DNA of 64,000 bases from Vibrio sp. BS-M-Sm-2 (GCF_041504345.1 NZ_CP167895.1:1178001-1242000); one strand, 5' to 3'. Positions 16,856 to 26,184 are shown, numbered from the stretch's first letter. Program-made: numbers and translations. Notes: generated from the letters alone by a model not told the origin.

Positions 16856-17303
16856 TTTTATATCAAGCCATCAGTTTTGATTATGTAACAAAATATATTT
16901 ATAAAATTAACCAATCAAACTGATAATTATCACAAATCATTATCCGTTCCGGTTTCAACATTAAGAGTTAATATCAAATAAGATCGGCTATTCATTTTAT
17001 TGTCAGCTATTTAATGAATTTTGATGCATTAATAATTGATAGTATTAACAGTTAATAACAATGTTAGGATTATGGTTACCATGCTGGAGGGTGCTTTATA
17101 TAAGGTGTCGGGTATTAATTAACTAATGCGATGTTCTATATTTTATGTTTAATAAATTCACGTAATAATTGAGTATTTAGTAAATAATCACTCTCAAATT
17201 ATTTTCACGAGAAATATTATCAATTAGTTGTTCAAGCATGTTTTAAAGTGCTTCACGGAGGGGTATTTGACGTTGGAACAGCGATACGGGGTGATGGAAG
17301 ATC
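16856..17303. other. AT-rich upstream region of the prtV unit
   Basis: About 450 bases of very AT-rich sequence with no open frame of note. It should hold the promoter of the small gene and prtV. A Fur-like palindrome lies at 16921-16944. The composition would suit H-NS-type silencing, which is a guess. Confidence 0.5.
16921..16944. promoter_or_regulatory. Putative Fur-like site upstream of the prtV unit
   Basis: A perfect 12-bp palindrome TGATAATTATCA (16921-16932) is followed by CATTATC at 16938-16944. Overlapping 19-base windows match the Fur consensus at about 11-12 of 19. It lies about 70 bases upstream of the small gene. Moderate evidence only. Confidence 0.4.
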
Positions 17304-17329
17304 AAAAAGAGCCCAAGTTTAGGCTCTTT
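17304..17329 (-). terminator. Terminator of the nucleoside-gate gene
   Basis: On the minus strand an 8-bp stem AAAGAGCC/GGCTCTTT with an 8-base loop is followed by TTTTT-rich sequence, 30 bases after the stop of the membrane-protein gene. Confidence 0.75.
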
Positions 17330-17358
17330 CGTAACAGGTAAGCGAGTGTTAAGTGCTT

Positions 17359-18324
17359 CTAAGATTGGGATACATCGCGATAAAAGTAACGCTCACAAAC
17401 TCTTGGGTTGATGTGCTTGATGACGTTAGATATTAAAGCGATAACGAGTACTGAGAATACGAGCCTTCCCCAGAATATGGTGTAGAAATCGGCTCCTATC
17501 AGTAGGATCAACAAAGTATCCTCTATCAAACTGTGGAGTAAGTTGAGCAACATGATCGCTGTGAATACGTCTCTTGCGGAGATGTGTCCCTTTTTCGCTT
17601 CATTGATTAATAGTCCGCCCCCAAACGAAAGACCAAGAGTGATACCTATGATGGTTAGGTTGGTCGCGTCTTTGCTGATTCCCAACAACCTCAAGAATGG
17701 TCTCAACATGACTGCCATCAGTTTTTCAATTCCGACAAGCTTTAAGATCTTGAGTAGCAGTAATAACGCTGAGATCACCATGAAGATAACCGCAAAACTC
17801 TTAAGCTGATCCAAGGCCCAGGTGAGGTAACTGCTATCCGTTGATACTTCCGGTTGCCAAAGCACAGTCGCGGGGTAGTTGAGTAAGTCGCCATATTGAT
17901 AACTGAGGTTCAGCAGCCATGCTAATACCAAGCTGCCGCCGACTCTGACTGATAACGTCGCCAACCAACTTACGCCTGCTTTTTTGGCTATCGCACCTTC
18001 AATTGGCAGTGAATGGGCGAGAAGCATCATGCTGCCTAACACTGAAGCTTGAGCGACAGTAAGGGGAACATCGGAACTGATGAGAATGATTAACCCAGCA
18101 TAGATGTTAGTGAGTATGGTGGTTGCCCATACCAAGCCCATCTCTTTTGGTAAGCCAACGCTTTCCATTATAGGGCTTAACCATTCGCTAAGAATCACGA
18201 TACCGCCGAGCTCTTCGATGACTTTTATCACGATGATGATTGGAATCATGATTCGAAAAAGCGTAGAGGTGACATCGAAAATCTCTTTAAGGAGTTCTTT
18301 AAAAAATTGATAAGTGAATTTCAT
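17359..18324 (-). CDS. Nucleoside-recognition (Gate) domain membrane protein
   Basis: 321 residues with about eight to nine membrane helices. Two Gate-type halves are visible (about 5-150 and 180-310), with the second containing LSFGGGLLINEAKKGHIS. Proteins of this family (nucleoside-recognition domain, spore-maturation A/B-like) are thought to be transporters, but most substrates are unknown. I favour the ATG at 18324; an ATG 12 bases upstream is equally open. It is divergent from an Lrp/AsnC regulator 150 bases away, which suggests that the substrate may be an amino acid or amino-acid-related compound sensed by that regulator. Confidence 0.7.
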   Translation of the reverse strand: MKFTYQFFKELLKEIFDVTSTLFRIMIPIIIVIKVIEELGGIVILSEWLSPIMESVGLPKEMGLVWATTILTNIYAGLIILISSDVPLTVAQASVLGSMMLLAHSLPIEGAIAKKAGVSWLATLSVRVGGSLVLAWLLNLSYQYGDLLNYPATVLWQPEVSTDSSYLTWALDQLKSFAVIFMVISALLLLLKILKLVGIEKLMAVMLRPFLRLLGISKDATNLTIIGITLGLSFGGGLLINEAKKGHISARDVFTAIMLLNLLHSLIEDTLLILLIGADFYTIFWGRLVFSVLVIALISNVIKHINPRVCERYFYRDVSQS

Positions 18325-18477
18325 TGTTACGACCATTATTCGATTGTGTTGTATGAGAAGATCTTATCGCGATTGGTGTGATCGTAATTTTGAAATTACT
18401 TTGTAAAGTTGCGTTAGATTTTTTAATTATCGTAGTATTGGAAATTATAAGTCACAAAAGAGTGGTTCTAAGAAATT

Positions 18478-18945
18478 ATGGAAATAGACCGTATAGATCG
18501 AAGCATACTGGTAGAGCTTCAAAAGAATAATCGAATTCCTAATCAAGCGCTGGCTGAGATTGTTGGCTTATCACCGCCTGCTTGCTTAAAGCGAGTGAAA
18601 CGGCTGAGAGAAGAGGGCGTGATAGTTGGTGATGTATCTATCATCAACCCAGAACTGACTGGCAGTAAGATGACTTTGGTTGTATCCGTGGAAATGGAGC
18701 GTGACCGAGGGGATATTTACCAAATCTTTCGCCATTCTATTTCAAAGGCAGAAGAGGTCACGCAGTGCTATCAGATATCAGGCAGCTTTGACTTCATGTT
18801 GATTGTGACGGTCAGAGACATTCAAGCCTACGAAGACTTTGTGGAGCGAGTACTGCGCAAAGATCTGAATATTCGTAAATTCCATACATCTGTCTCAATG
18901 AGAACCGTGAAGTTTACCACTGCAGTAAACTTAGATGAGTCGTGA
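18478..18945 (+). CDS. Lrp/AsnC-family transcriptional regulator
   Basis: 155 residues, the usual length. N-terminal helix-turn-helix (about 4-60: DRSILVELQKNNRIPNQALA then LSPPACLKRVKRL) and a C-terminal RAM ligand-binding domain (about 65-145) with the pattern CYQISGSFDFMLIV. Such proteins form octamers that respond to amino acids. Its divergence from the nucleoside-gate membrane gene makes that gene the likeliest target, with autoregulation from the shared 150-base gap. Confidence 0.88.
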   Translation: MEIDRIDRSILVELQKNNRIPNQALAEIVGLSPPACLKRVKRLREEGVIVGDVSIINPELTGSKMTLVVSVEMERDRGDIYQIFRHSISKAEEVTQCYQISGSFDFMLIVTVRDIQAYEDFVERVLRKDLNIRKFHTSVSMRTVKFTTAVNLDES

Positions 18946-19025
18946 CTGTTAGCTTGAGAAGATATGTGAAGTTATTAGCTTTGTGAGGTACTTAGCTATT
19001 GTTTGTATAAATAGCAGGCATTTAC

Positions 19026-19050
19026 ACAAAATGTGACGTTCACATTTTGT
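19026..19050. promoter_or_regulatory. Perfect 25-bp palindromic site upstream of chemoreceptor
   Basis: Two 11-base arms, ACAAAATGTGA and its exact complement, flank a CGT spacer. It lies about 60 bases upstream of the PAS chemoreceptor start, in operator position. TGTGA/TCACA half-sites recall CRP, but the spacer is 3 bases rather than 6, so another dimeric regulator is more likely. Confidence 0.6.
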
Positions 19051-19111
19051 CATAACTTTAATAATTGTATATATTCCTCGCCTAAAATAATAATTAACCT
19101 AAGTTAATATA

Positions 19112-20674
19112 ATGACTGTCAGCTCATCTTCTCAATCTCGTGAAACGCTTCTAAGCGAAAACGAACAACTTGTCTCTACCACTGACTTAAAAGGCGTGAT
19201 TACGTACAGTAATGATGCTTTTTGTCGCATAGCGGAATACAGCCAACAAGAATTGCTAGGGCAACACCACAATATCGTAAGACATAACGATATGCCGAAA
19301 GCCGCTTTTGCAGATATGTGGGTCAACCTAAAACAAGGTAAAGCGTGGCGTGGCATCGTAAAAAACAAAACCAAATCCGGTGGGTTTTATTGGGTCGATG
19401 CTTACGTTACCCCAATCTACGAGGGCGGCAAGGTGAGTGGTTATCAGTCTGTTCGTGTTAAACCGAAGAATGAGTGGGTGCAGATCGCAGATAAGGCCTA
19501 CCAAGGCTTATTGAAAGCTGAGAAATCTGGCCGCCAATGGTCATTACAGATCAGTGACAGTGTTCGTTACGCAGTTTTGTTAGGCTCTTTGGCCGCACCT
19601 CTGGTTTCAAACCTAGTCGAAGTAGGGCAAGTGTCGCAATGGCTTCTGAGCTTGCTTCCAGTTTCAGCATTAGCACTGCTTTTCCGACAAGAGCTCATTG
19701 ATACTCCACTGCAGTTAAAAAAGCTGCAATCGAAATTCGATAGTGTTAGTCGCCTTGTCTATTCAGGTAATAGTCAGTTCTCTGTTGCCGATTTTCACTT
19801 AAAACTGTTGTCTGCACGTATTCGTACTGTACTGGGTCGTATGACAGATTCAGCTAAGCCATTACAAGATTTGGCAGATAATTTAAATGCCACGTCATAT
19901 GAAGTATCAGAAGCCTTAGATCAGCAAACAAAAGACATTCTTCAAGTACGAGAGGCGACTGAAGAGGTCGAAGTAACCGCCAATGAGGTCTCTTCTCGCA
20001 CAGAAGAAGCACACCAGATTGTTGATGTGACTTTGCGAACCTGCGCTGGCGCTAAAGAAAGCATTAATCAAACTCATCAAAACTTAGAGAGCCTAGCTTC
20101 TCAGGCTGAAAAGGCGACTCAAACGACTTACCAACTGAGCGACCAAGCACAGAGCGTGAGTAAGATAATGGAAGAGATTGGTGGAATCGCCGAGCAAACC
20201 AACTTGTTGGCACTGAACGCTGCGATTGAAGCGGCTAGAGCGGGCGAGCAAGGACGAGGCTTTGCTGTCGTTGCAGACGAAGTGCGCGCGTTGTCGGGTC
20301 GAACCTCAAAGGCTACGGTTCAGATCAAAGAGAGTATTGATACCATGCTGGCAACAATTGAAGGCTGGCAAAAAGATATTCTGGCGAACCGTGAGCAAAC
20401 GGACGCATGTGGTGATGTTGCGAAGGTGAGTGCAGAGCGCTTGTCTGAAGTCGAAAACCTAATGCAATCCATGAACGAATTGATGCAGTCTGTTGAAAAC
20501 TCAGCTCACAAGCAACGTACTCTTTCGAGTGAAGTTAACCTTCACATGCAATCTATCGCATCGACCGCAGAACAAAACTTGGTTGCCACACATTCTGTTA
20601 AAGATCATTCAACAGAGCTAAAAGAGCAAGTGAATGAGTTCTACCAACTGGCGAAGCGCTTCGAAGAAAAATAG
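19112..20674 (+). CDS. Aer-type PAS methyl-accepting chemotaxis protein
   Basis: 520 residues. An N-terminal PAS domain (about 20-130; DLKGVITYSNDAF and GQHHNIVRHNDMP are characteristic of Aer) senses redox or energy state, probably through FAD. A hydrophobic hairpin (about 150-193) anchors it in the inner membrane, and there is no periplasmic sensor. The cytoplasmic signalling domain (about 240-520) contains the conserved hairpin tip IAEQTNLLALNAAIEAARAG that binds CheA/CheW. It would steer swimming toward favourable electron-acceptor conditions. Single-gene unit with its own terminator and a striking upstream palindrome. Confidence 0.9.
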   Translation: MTVSSSSQSRETLLSENEQLVSTTDLKGVITYSNDAFCRIAEYSQQELLGQHHNIVRHNDMPKAAFADMWVNLKQGKAWRGIVKNKTKSGGFYWVDAYVTPIYEGGKVSGYQSVRVKPKNEWVQIADKAYQGLLKAEKSGRQWSLQISDSVRYAVLLGSLAAPLVSNLVEVGQVSQWLLSLLPVSALALLFRQELIDTPLQLKKLQSKFDSVSRLVYSGNSQFSVADFHLKLLSARIRTVLGRMTDSAKPLQDLADNLNATSYEVSEALDQQTKDILQVREATEEVEVTANEVSSRTEEAHQIVDVTLRTCAGAKESINQTHQNLESLASQAEKATQTTYQLSDQAQSVSKIMEEIGGIAEQTNLLALNAAIEAARAGEQGRGFAVVADEVRALSGRTSKATVQIKESIDTMLATIEGWQKDILANREQTDACGDVAKVSAERLSEVENLMQSMNELMQSVENSAHKQRTLSSEVNLHMQSIASTAEQNLVATHSVKDHSTELKEQVNEFYQLAKRFEEK

Positions 20675-20711
20675 AATCGTTGCCACAGATAATCTGAATC
20701 AGACTTAACAG

Positions 20712-20740
20712 AAAGCCTTGTATAATATGCAGGGCTTTTT
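20712..20740 (+). terminator. Terminator after chemoreceptor gene
   Basis: A 13-base stem containing G-T pairs (AAAGCCTTGTATA against TATGCAGGGCTTT) is followed by TTT, about 38 bases after the stop codon. Confidence 0.7.
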
Positions 20741-20848
20741 CATAGGTGAAAAGTGGCGGTTAGAAAAGCTTTGAAACAAAAATAAAACATCGTTCAATTG
20801 TGATTAAGTTACACTTCCCATATTCCAATTAAAAGACAGAGCATCAGC

Positions 20849-21502
20849 ATGCGCCCCCTTATTGTCACCACCATTTGCTTAAGTTTTATTAGTGCTCCTT
20901 GTATAGCCTCAAAAGGATCGAATTACCTTTATACGGGGTATCAGAATACGAGGGTGAGTGACGATGGCTTTCAAGATTACTTTGATGGTGCCTACAATAA
21001 CTCAGGAAGTAAGCAACTTTATGGTGGCTATTTCGGTGGAAACTATGCATTAAACGATGCTTTCTTCTTAGGTTTTGATTCGTCCGCGACGACACGCTCT
21101 TCAACGACATTGTCTGACCTATCTATTCACTTGGGTCTGTACCATTCTGTCAGCCAACAAGTTGAATTGTATGCCTCTGGTGGTGTGAATTGGGTAAGAC
21201 CGGAAAGACGCTCTTCGTGCCGTAATGACACCATTTGGGATCCGTGTGATCGAGAGACCATTAAAAATTACGATGAGGGTTTTATTGGTGAGGCGGGGGC
21301 GGTCGTATCACTCAATGATCGTTGGTCACTGCAACCTTTTTATCGCTATTCAGATACCCATCAACATGGTTTAAATAACTTCGGGATTGTGAGTTCGGTT
21401 GATATTCTTTCTTGGCTCGCTGTCGACGCTGGATATGACCATACTTATAGCAAAAACCTAAAGCAGAATACGATTCGAGTGGGTGCGCGGTTTACGTTTT
21501 AA
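20849..21502 (+). CDS. Outer-membrane beta-barrel protein, function unknown
   Basis: 217 residues. Signal peptide ends near CIA-S (about residue 20). The mature part alternates polar and hydrophobic residues with many aromatic ends, and finishes in VGARFTF, the aromatic C-terminus recognised by the Bam machinery. About eight strands are likely, like OmpA/OmpX-type small barrels. It contains two cysteines (C-R-N-D-T-I-W-D-P-C) in one surface loop that could form a disulphide. No substrate can be suggested. It stands alone, convergent with tkt. Confidence 0.7.
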   Translation: MRPLIVTTICLSFISAPCIASKGSNYLYTGYQNTRVSDDGFQDYFDGAYNNSGSKQLYGGYFGGNYALNDAFFLGFDSSATTRSSTTLSDLSIHLGLYHSVSQQVELYASGGVNWVRPERRSSCRNDTIWDPCDRETIKNYDEGFIGEAGAVVSLNDRWSLQPFYRYSDTHQHGLNNFGIVSSVDILSWLAVDAGYDHTYSKNLKQNTIRVGARFTF

Positions 21503-21525
21503 CGGCTAAAGCGCAAAGATACAAA

Positions 21526-21553
21526 AAAGCCCCGCATTTTCATGCGGGGCTTT
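21526..21553. terminator. Bidirectional terminator between barrel gene and tkt
   Basis: Perfect 12-bp stem AAAGCCCCGCAT/ATGCGGGGCTTT with a 4-base loop; A-run on one side and T-run on the other let it work for both convergent genes. Confidence 0.88.
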
Positions 21554-21597
21554 CAGTATGCTTCAACCCATTTAAAGGCGAGACAGTGTATTCAAGA

Positions 21598-23589
21598 TTA
21601 AGCTAGAAGCTCTTTCGCTGTGTTTACTACGTTTTCAGTAGTGAAACCAAACATCTTGAATAGCTCACCTGCTGGTGCAGATTCGCCGAACGTTGTCATA
21701 CCGATGATCTTGCCACCGAAACCAACGTACTTGTACCAGAAGTCAGCGATGCCAGCTTCTACTGCGATACGAGCAGTAACGTCAGATGGAAGTACAGACT
21801 CACGGTACTGCGCGTCTTGCTTATCAAACGCGTCGGTTGCAGGCATAGAAACTACGCGTACTTTCTTACCTTCAGCTGTTAATTCAGCAGCAGCGTTAAC
21901 CGCTAGTTCAACTTCAGAACCTGTTGCGATAAGGATAAGCTCTGGCTTGCCTTCACAATCTTTCAGGATGTAACCACCCTTAGCGATGTTAGCAACTTGC
22001 TCAGCGTCACGATCTTGTTGTGCAAGGTTTTGACGAGAGAAGATAAGTGCAGAAGGACCATCTTTACGCTCGATTGCCAGTTTCCAAGCCACTGCAGATT
22101 CAACTTGGTCACATGGGCGCCATGTGCTCATGTTTGGAGTTAGACGTAGAGAAGCGATCTGCTCAACCGGTTGGTGAGTAGGACCATCTTCGCCAAGACC
22201 GATAGAGTCATGCGTGTAAACTTGGATGTTCTGAGTTTTCATCAGAGCTGCCATACGCATAGCGTTACGAGCGTATTCCATGAACATTAGGAACGTTGCG
22301 CCGTATGGTACGAAACCACCGTGCAGGGCGATACCGTTCATGATAGCTGTCATACCGAATTCACGTACACCGTAGTGGATGTAGTTACCTGAGAAGTCGT
22401 TTGCTTCAAGAGACTTAGAACCAGACCACATGGTTAGGTTAGAAGGCGCAAGGTCAGCAGAGCCGCCCATGAATTCAGGTAGCATAGCACCGAACGCTTC
22501 TAGTGCATTTTGAGATGCTTTACGTGATGCGATGTTTGCTGGGTTAGCTTGAAGATCAGCGATGATTGCCGATGCTTTCTCTTCCCATTTTGCAGGAAGA
22601 TCACCGTTTACGCGGCGTTTGAATTCAGCTGCCAGCTCAGGGTATGCTGCTTCATAAGCTGCAAGTTTCTCGTTCCACGCTGCTTCCTTAGCTGCGCCTG
22701 CTTCTTTCGCATCCCACTCTGAGTAAACTTCCGACGGAATTTCAAAAGGACCGTGCTCCCAACCTAATTCTTTACGTGTTGCTGCAATTTCTTCAGCGCC
22801 TAGTGGTGCACCGTGACAGTCGTGCGTACCTGCTTTGTTTGGAGAACCAAAGCCAATTACTGTTTTAGTACAGATTAGAGTAGGGCGAGGATCTGCTTTA
22901 GCCGCTTCAATTGCTGCGTTGATAGCGTCAGAGTCGTGACCATCTACTGCTGGGATTACGTGCCAGCCGTAAGCTTCGAAACGCTTAGGTGTATCGTCAG
23001 AGAACCAACCTTCAACTTCACCATCGATGGAGATACCGTTGTCATCCCAGAAAGCAACCAGCTTACCAAGACCTAGCGTACCCGCTAGAGAGCATGCTTC
23101 GTGAGAGATACCTTCCATCAGACAGCCGTCACCCATGAATGCATAAGTGTAGTGGTCTACGATGTCGTGGCCTTCTTTGTTGAATTGTGCCGCAAGCGCT
23201 TTCTCAGCCATTGCCATACCAACAGCGTTAGTGATGCCTTGACCTAGAGGACCAGTAGTCGTCTCGATGCCTGGTGCATAACCGTACTCTGGGTGACCCG
23301 GAGTCTTAGAGTGAAGTTGACGGAAGTTCTTAAGATCTTCAATTGAAAGCTCGTAACCTGCTAGGTGAAGCAGAGAGTAAATCAGCATAGAGCCGTGGCC
23401 GTTAGACAGGATAAAACGGTCGCGGTCAGCCCACTCTGGGTTTGCTGGGTTGTGGTTTAGGTGAGAGCGCCAAAGTACTTCAGCGATGTCAGCCATACCC
23501 ATAGGTGCGCCAGGGTGACCAGAGTTTGCTTGTTGTACGCCGTCCATGCTTAGAGCACGAATAGCGTTAGCTAGATGTTTGCGGTTCAT
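21598..23589 (-). CDS. tkt: Transketolase
   Basis: 663 residues, the normal length. Thiamine diphosphate enzyme of the non-oxidative pentose phosphate pathway, moving two-carbon units between ketose and aldose phosphates. It shows the TPP domain (GHPGAPMG near 24, GDGCLMEG near 155), the pyrimidine-binding domain with E of REFGMTAI and THDSIGLGEDGPTHQP, and the C-terminal domain. A GGAAG ribosome site precedes the ATG. It lies 86 bases downstream of tal in one unit, so the two linked enzymes are co-expressed. Probably the second-chromosome transketolase, with another copy expected elsewhere. Confidence 0.95.
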   Translation of the reverse strand: MNRKHLANAIRALSMDGVQQANSGHPGAPMGMADIAEVLWRSHLNHNPANPEWADRDRFILSNGHGSMLIYSLLHLAGYELSIEDLKNFRQLHSKTPGHPEYGYAPGIETTTGPLGQGITNAVGMAMAEKALAAQFNKEGHDIVDHYTYAFMGDGCLMEGISHEACSLAGTLGLGKLVAFWDDNGISIDGEVEGWFSDDTPKRFEAYGWHVIPAVDGHDSDAINAAIEAAKADPRPTLICTKTVIGFGSPNKAGTHDCHGAPLGAEEIAATRKELGWEHGPFEIPSEVYSEWDAKEAGAAKEAAWNEKLAAYEAAYPELAAEFKRRVNGDLPAKWEEKASAIIADLQANPANIASRKASQNALEAFGAMLPEFMGGSADLAPSNLTMWSGSKSLEANDFSGNYIHYGVREFGMTAIMNGIALHGGFVPYGATFLMFMEYARNAMRMAALMKTQNIQVYTHDSIGLGEDGPTHQPVEQIASLRLTPNMSTWRPCDQVESAVAWKLAIERKDGPSALIFSRQNLAQQDRDAEQVANIAKGGYILKDCEGKPELILIATGSEVELAVNAAAELTAEGKKVRVVSMPATDAFDKQDAQYRESVLPSDVTARIAVEAGIADFWYKYVGFGGKIIGMTTFGESAPAGELFKMFGFTTENVVNTAKELLA

Positions 23590-23675
23590 AGAAACTTCCG
23601 AATAAAAATTAAGATAAACAAATTGATAAAAGTAGGGGAACTGAACGTTCCCCTATTTGAATTTGGTAAGAGTGA

Positions 23676-24626
23676 TTACAGCTTAGCTGCAATCATTTCT
23701 TCTAGTTTGCCTTGGTCAACTGCGAAGTTGCGGATGCCTTCAGCTAGTTTCTCAACAGCCATTGCGTCTTGGTTGTGATCCCATAGGAACTCAGCGTGAG
23801 TCATCGCTGCTGGACGCTCTTTAGTACCGTTAGAGTCGATTAGCTTCTCTACTACTTCACCTTCTGCTGCTTCTAGGTCTGCTAGAAGTTGAGGTGCGAT
23901 AGTTAGACGGTCACAACCAGCAAGTTCAAGGATCTCGCCGATGTTACGGAAGCTTGCGCCCATAACAACAGTTTTGTAACCGTGGTCTTTGTAGTAGTTG
24001 TAGATATCTGAAACAGAGATTACACCTGGATCTTCTGAAGCTTCGAAATCACGACCTTCTTTCGCCTTGTACCAGTCCATGATGCGACCTACGAAAGGAG
24101 AGATTAGGAATACTCCAGCTTCAGCACAAGCACGAGCTTGAGCGAAAGAGAATAGAAGCGTTAGGTTACAGTTGATGCCTTCTTTCTCTAGGATTTCAGC
24201 AGCGCGGATACCTTCCCAAGTTGAAGCCAGTTTGATAAGGATGCGGTCGTTCGTGATGCCAGCGTCGTTGTACATTTTGATAAGCTGACGAGCTTTAGCA
24301 ACGCTGCCTTCCATGTCGTAAGAAAGACGAGCATCAACTTCAGTCGAGATACGGCCTGGAACTACTTTAAGGATTTCTTTACCGATGTTTACGTTAAGCA
24401 TGTCACAAGTGTCTTGAACTTGCTGTGCTTTGTCATCGCTTTGCGCTTTAGCGTATTCGATAGAAGCATCGATTAGAGGAGCGTACTCAGCAATTTGAGC
24501 GGCTTTAAGAATTAGAGATGGGTTAGTTGTTGCATCTTCAGGAGTGTACTTGCTGATAGCTTCAATATCGCCAGTGTCAGCTACAACAGTTGTTAGTTTA
24601 CGAAGTTGCTCTAATTTATTGCTCAT
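23676..24626 (-). CDS. tal: Transaldolase
   Basis: 316 residues, identical in length to E. coli TalB. It transfers a dihydroxyacetone unit between sedoheptulose-7-phosphate and glyceraldehyde-3-phosphate. Visible motifs are DATTNPSLI near 33, the Schiff-base lysine in RILIKLAST (about residue 132) and CNLTLLFSFAQA. I chose the ATG at 24626 (MSNKLEQLRKL), preceded by AGGA; the longer frame upstream is spurious. First gene of the tal-tkt unit, divergent from a SorC-type regulator across a promoter region with repeated operators. Confidence 0.95.
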   Translation of the reverse strand: MSNKLEQLRKLTTVVADTGDIEAISKYTPEDATTNPSLILKAAQIAEYAPLIDASIEYAKAQSDDKAQQVQDTCDMLNVNIGKEILKVVPGRISTEVDARLSYDMEGSVAKARQLIKMYNDAGITNDRILIKLASTWEGIRAAEILEKEGINCNLTLLFSFAQARACAEAGVFLISPFVGRIMDWYKAKEGRDFEASEDPGVISVSDIYNYYKDHGYKTVVMGASFRNIGEILELAGCDRLTIAPQLLADLEAAEGEVVEKLIDSNGTKERPAAMTHAEFLWDHNQDAMAVEKLAEGIRNFAVDQGKLEEMIAAKL

Positions 24627-24757
24627 TTTGATCATCCTATGTATCGCATAACACCCCTTTAATGGGAGAGGTGCGGGCATTTGCAAGCTAACTAATGAAG
24701 TTCTCAATGGTTGTACCAGTGAGCCAAACTTACATTAATTTAAATTTTTCTCCGAAC

Positions 24758-25042
24758 GAACATTTGCACAGAACATTTGATCGCTCGATGAGTAAATGAT
24801 GTAGCCATATTTATCCGATCTAGCACCAAAGTCAACGGTAAATAGTCCTGTATGGTGACTTCAGTCAAATATATTTCGCTCTAGTAATCATGGGGTATGC
24901 AGGCAAACGTTTAACGGGCATGGGAAGGTGAATTAATCAACAATAAAACCAAGGCTATCACCGTGAACAAATGTTCCTTGTCGTTACATATGTTCGCAGT
25001 GTAAACTTGTGTATCACTTGCTGATGCATCGAACATTTGTTC
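24758..25042. promoter_or_regulatory. Repeated GAACA-TGTTC operators between tal and SorC regulator
   Basis: Two near-palindromes share the form GAACAnnTGTTC: GAACAAATGTTC at 24965-24976 and GAACATTTGTTC at 25031-25042. A half-palindrome ACATATGTTCG is at 24986-24995. Two direct copies of GAACATTTG lie at 24758-24766 and 24771-24779 near tal. Spread over both ends of the divergent region, these are likely operators of the SorC regulator controlling itself and tal-tkt. Confidence 0.7.
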
Positions 25043-25085
25043 TCAAAGCAGGTAAAATAATTGTTAAATATAGGTTGCGTGGTAT

Positions 25086-26090
25086 ATGAGTAAGAATATC
25101 CAAGATGTTTCCGAAGAAAACACTGATCTCCTCACTGAAGTGGCGGTTGCTTATTATCAGGATGGCGCGACACAAGAAGAGATCTCTAAAAAGTACTCTA
25201 TCTCTCGTGCAAAGGTTGGTCGAATGCTCAAGCAAGCCCGAGATGAGGGCATTGTTGAGATCACCGTGAAATACCACCCAGTATTCAGTGCCAAGATAGA
25301 ACAACGCTTAATTGAGCGCTTTGGTGTGAAACGCGCACTTGTGGCACTAGATCAACCGAATGAAGAGAAGCAGCGACTCCAAGTTGCAGGCTTAGTGTCT
25401 AACTATTTAACCAGTACCTTGAAAAATGGCATGGTGGTGACAGTAGGCCAAGGCCGAAACGTATCGTCTGTTGCTCACCATACTGGTGTAATTACCCCTC
25501 GTGATTGTAAGTTCGTGTGTGGCATCGGCGGTATTCACCCAAGAGGCGGTATGTTTAATGCCGACCACATCTGTCGACAGCTAGCCAAAAAGTACGGTGG
25601 GTCTTCTGAAACCTTATACGCGCCCGCTTATGCAGAAAACAAAGCACAAAAAACGGCATTCATGGAAAACAGCACCGTTAAGCAAACACTCGATCTAGCC
25701 CGAAAGGCCGACGTTGCATTAGTCGGTATCGGTGACATGAGCGAAAACAGTTACATGGTTGACCTAGGTTGGTTTACCGCAGGCGAAGTGGTTCAATCTC
25801 GTTTATTACAGGGCGTTGTTGGTGACTTTGCTGGCTATGACTTTTTTGACGTACACGGCAAAGCGGCAAACACCGTTATGAGTGATCGAGTGATCGGTTT
25901 GGGGTTAGAAGAGTTTCGCCCAATCGCAGAGGTGATTGCGATAGCTGCCGAGAACAGTAAACCATTAGCTTTATTAGGTGCGCTAAGAACGGGCGTGGTT
26001 GATGTTATAGCAACCAGTGTGAGCAATGCTTTGACGGTTTTAAACTTAGATGAGCAGATGAAGCACGCTGAGTTAGACGAAAATCGTTAA
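25086..26090 (+). CDS. SorC-family sugar-binding transcriptional regulator
   Basis: 334 residues. An N-terminal helix-turn-helix (about 15-65: DGATQEEISKKYSISRAKVGRML) is followed by the SorC/DeoR-like effector domain (about 70-325), which resembles a sugar-phosphate isomerase fold; the GIGDMSENSY stretch is typical. Relatives sense phosphorylated sugars. Divergent from tal-tkt and separated by repeated GAACA/TGTTC sites, it probably controls that pentose-phosphate unit in response to a sugar phosphate. The effector is unknown. Confidence 0.85.
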   Translation: MSKNIQDVSEENTDLLTEVAVAYYQDGATQEEISKKYSISRAKVGRMLKQARDEGIVEITVKYHPVFSAKIEQRLIERFGVKRALVALDQPNEEKQRLQVAGLVSNYLTSTLKNGMVVTVGQGRNVSSVAHHTGVITPRDCKFVCGIGGIHPRGGMFNADHICRQLAKKYGGSSETLYAPAYAENKAQKTAFMENSTVKQTLDLARKADVALVGIGDMSENSYMVDLGWFTAGEVVQSRLLQGVVGDFAGYDFFDVHGKAANTVMSDRVIGLGLEEFRPIAEVIAIAAENSKPLALLGALRTGVVDVIATSVSNALTVLNLDEQMKHAELDENR

Positions 26091-26113
26091 GGTACAAGTG
26101 TTATTGATAAGCG

Positions 26114-26141
26114 AAAGGGAGCCCGTTTGGGCTCCCTTTTT
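26114..26141 (+). terminator. Terminator after SorC regulator
   Basis: Stem AAAGGGAGCCC/GGGCTCCCTTT with a 4-base loop followed by TT; also usable by the convergent EAL gene. Confidence 0.85.
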
Positions 26142-26184
26142 GATTCATCGTGTTATTCGTGAGCTTGGTGAGATCAACTGACAG

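Noticed and set aside
19026..19050. CRP site upstream of the chemoreceptor
   Set aside because: TGTGA and TCACA are separated by 3 bases, whereas CRP needs 6.
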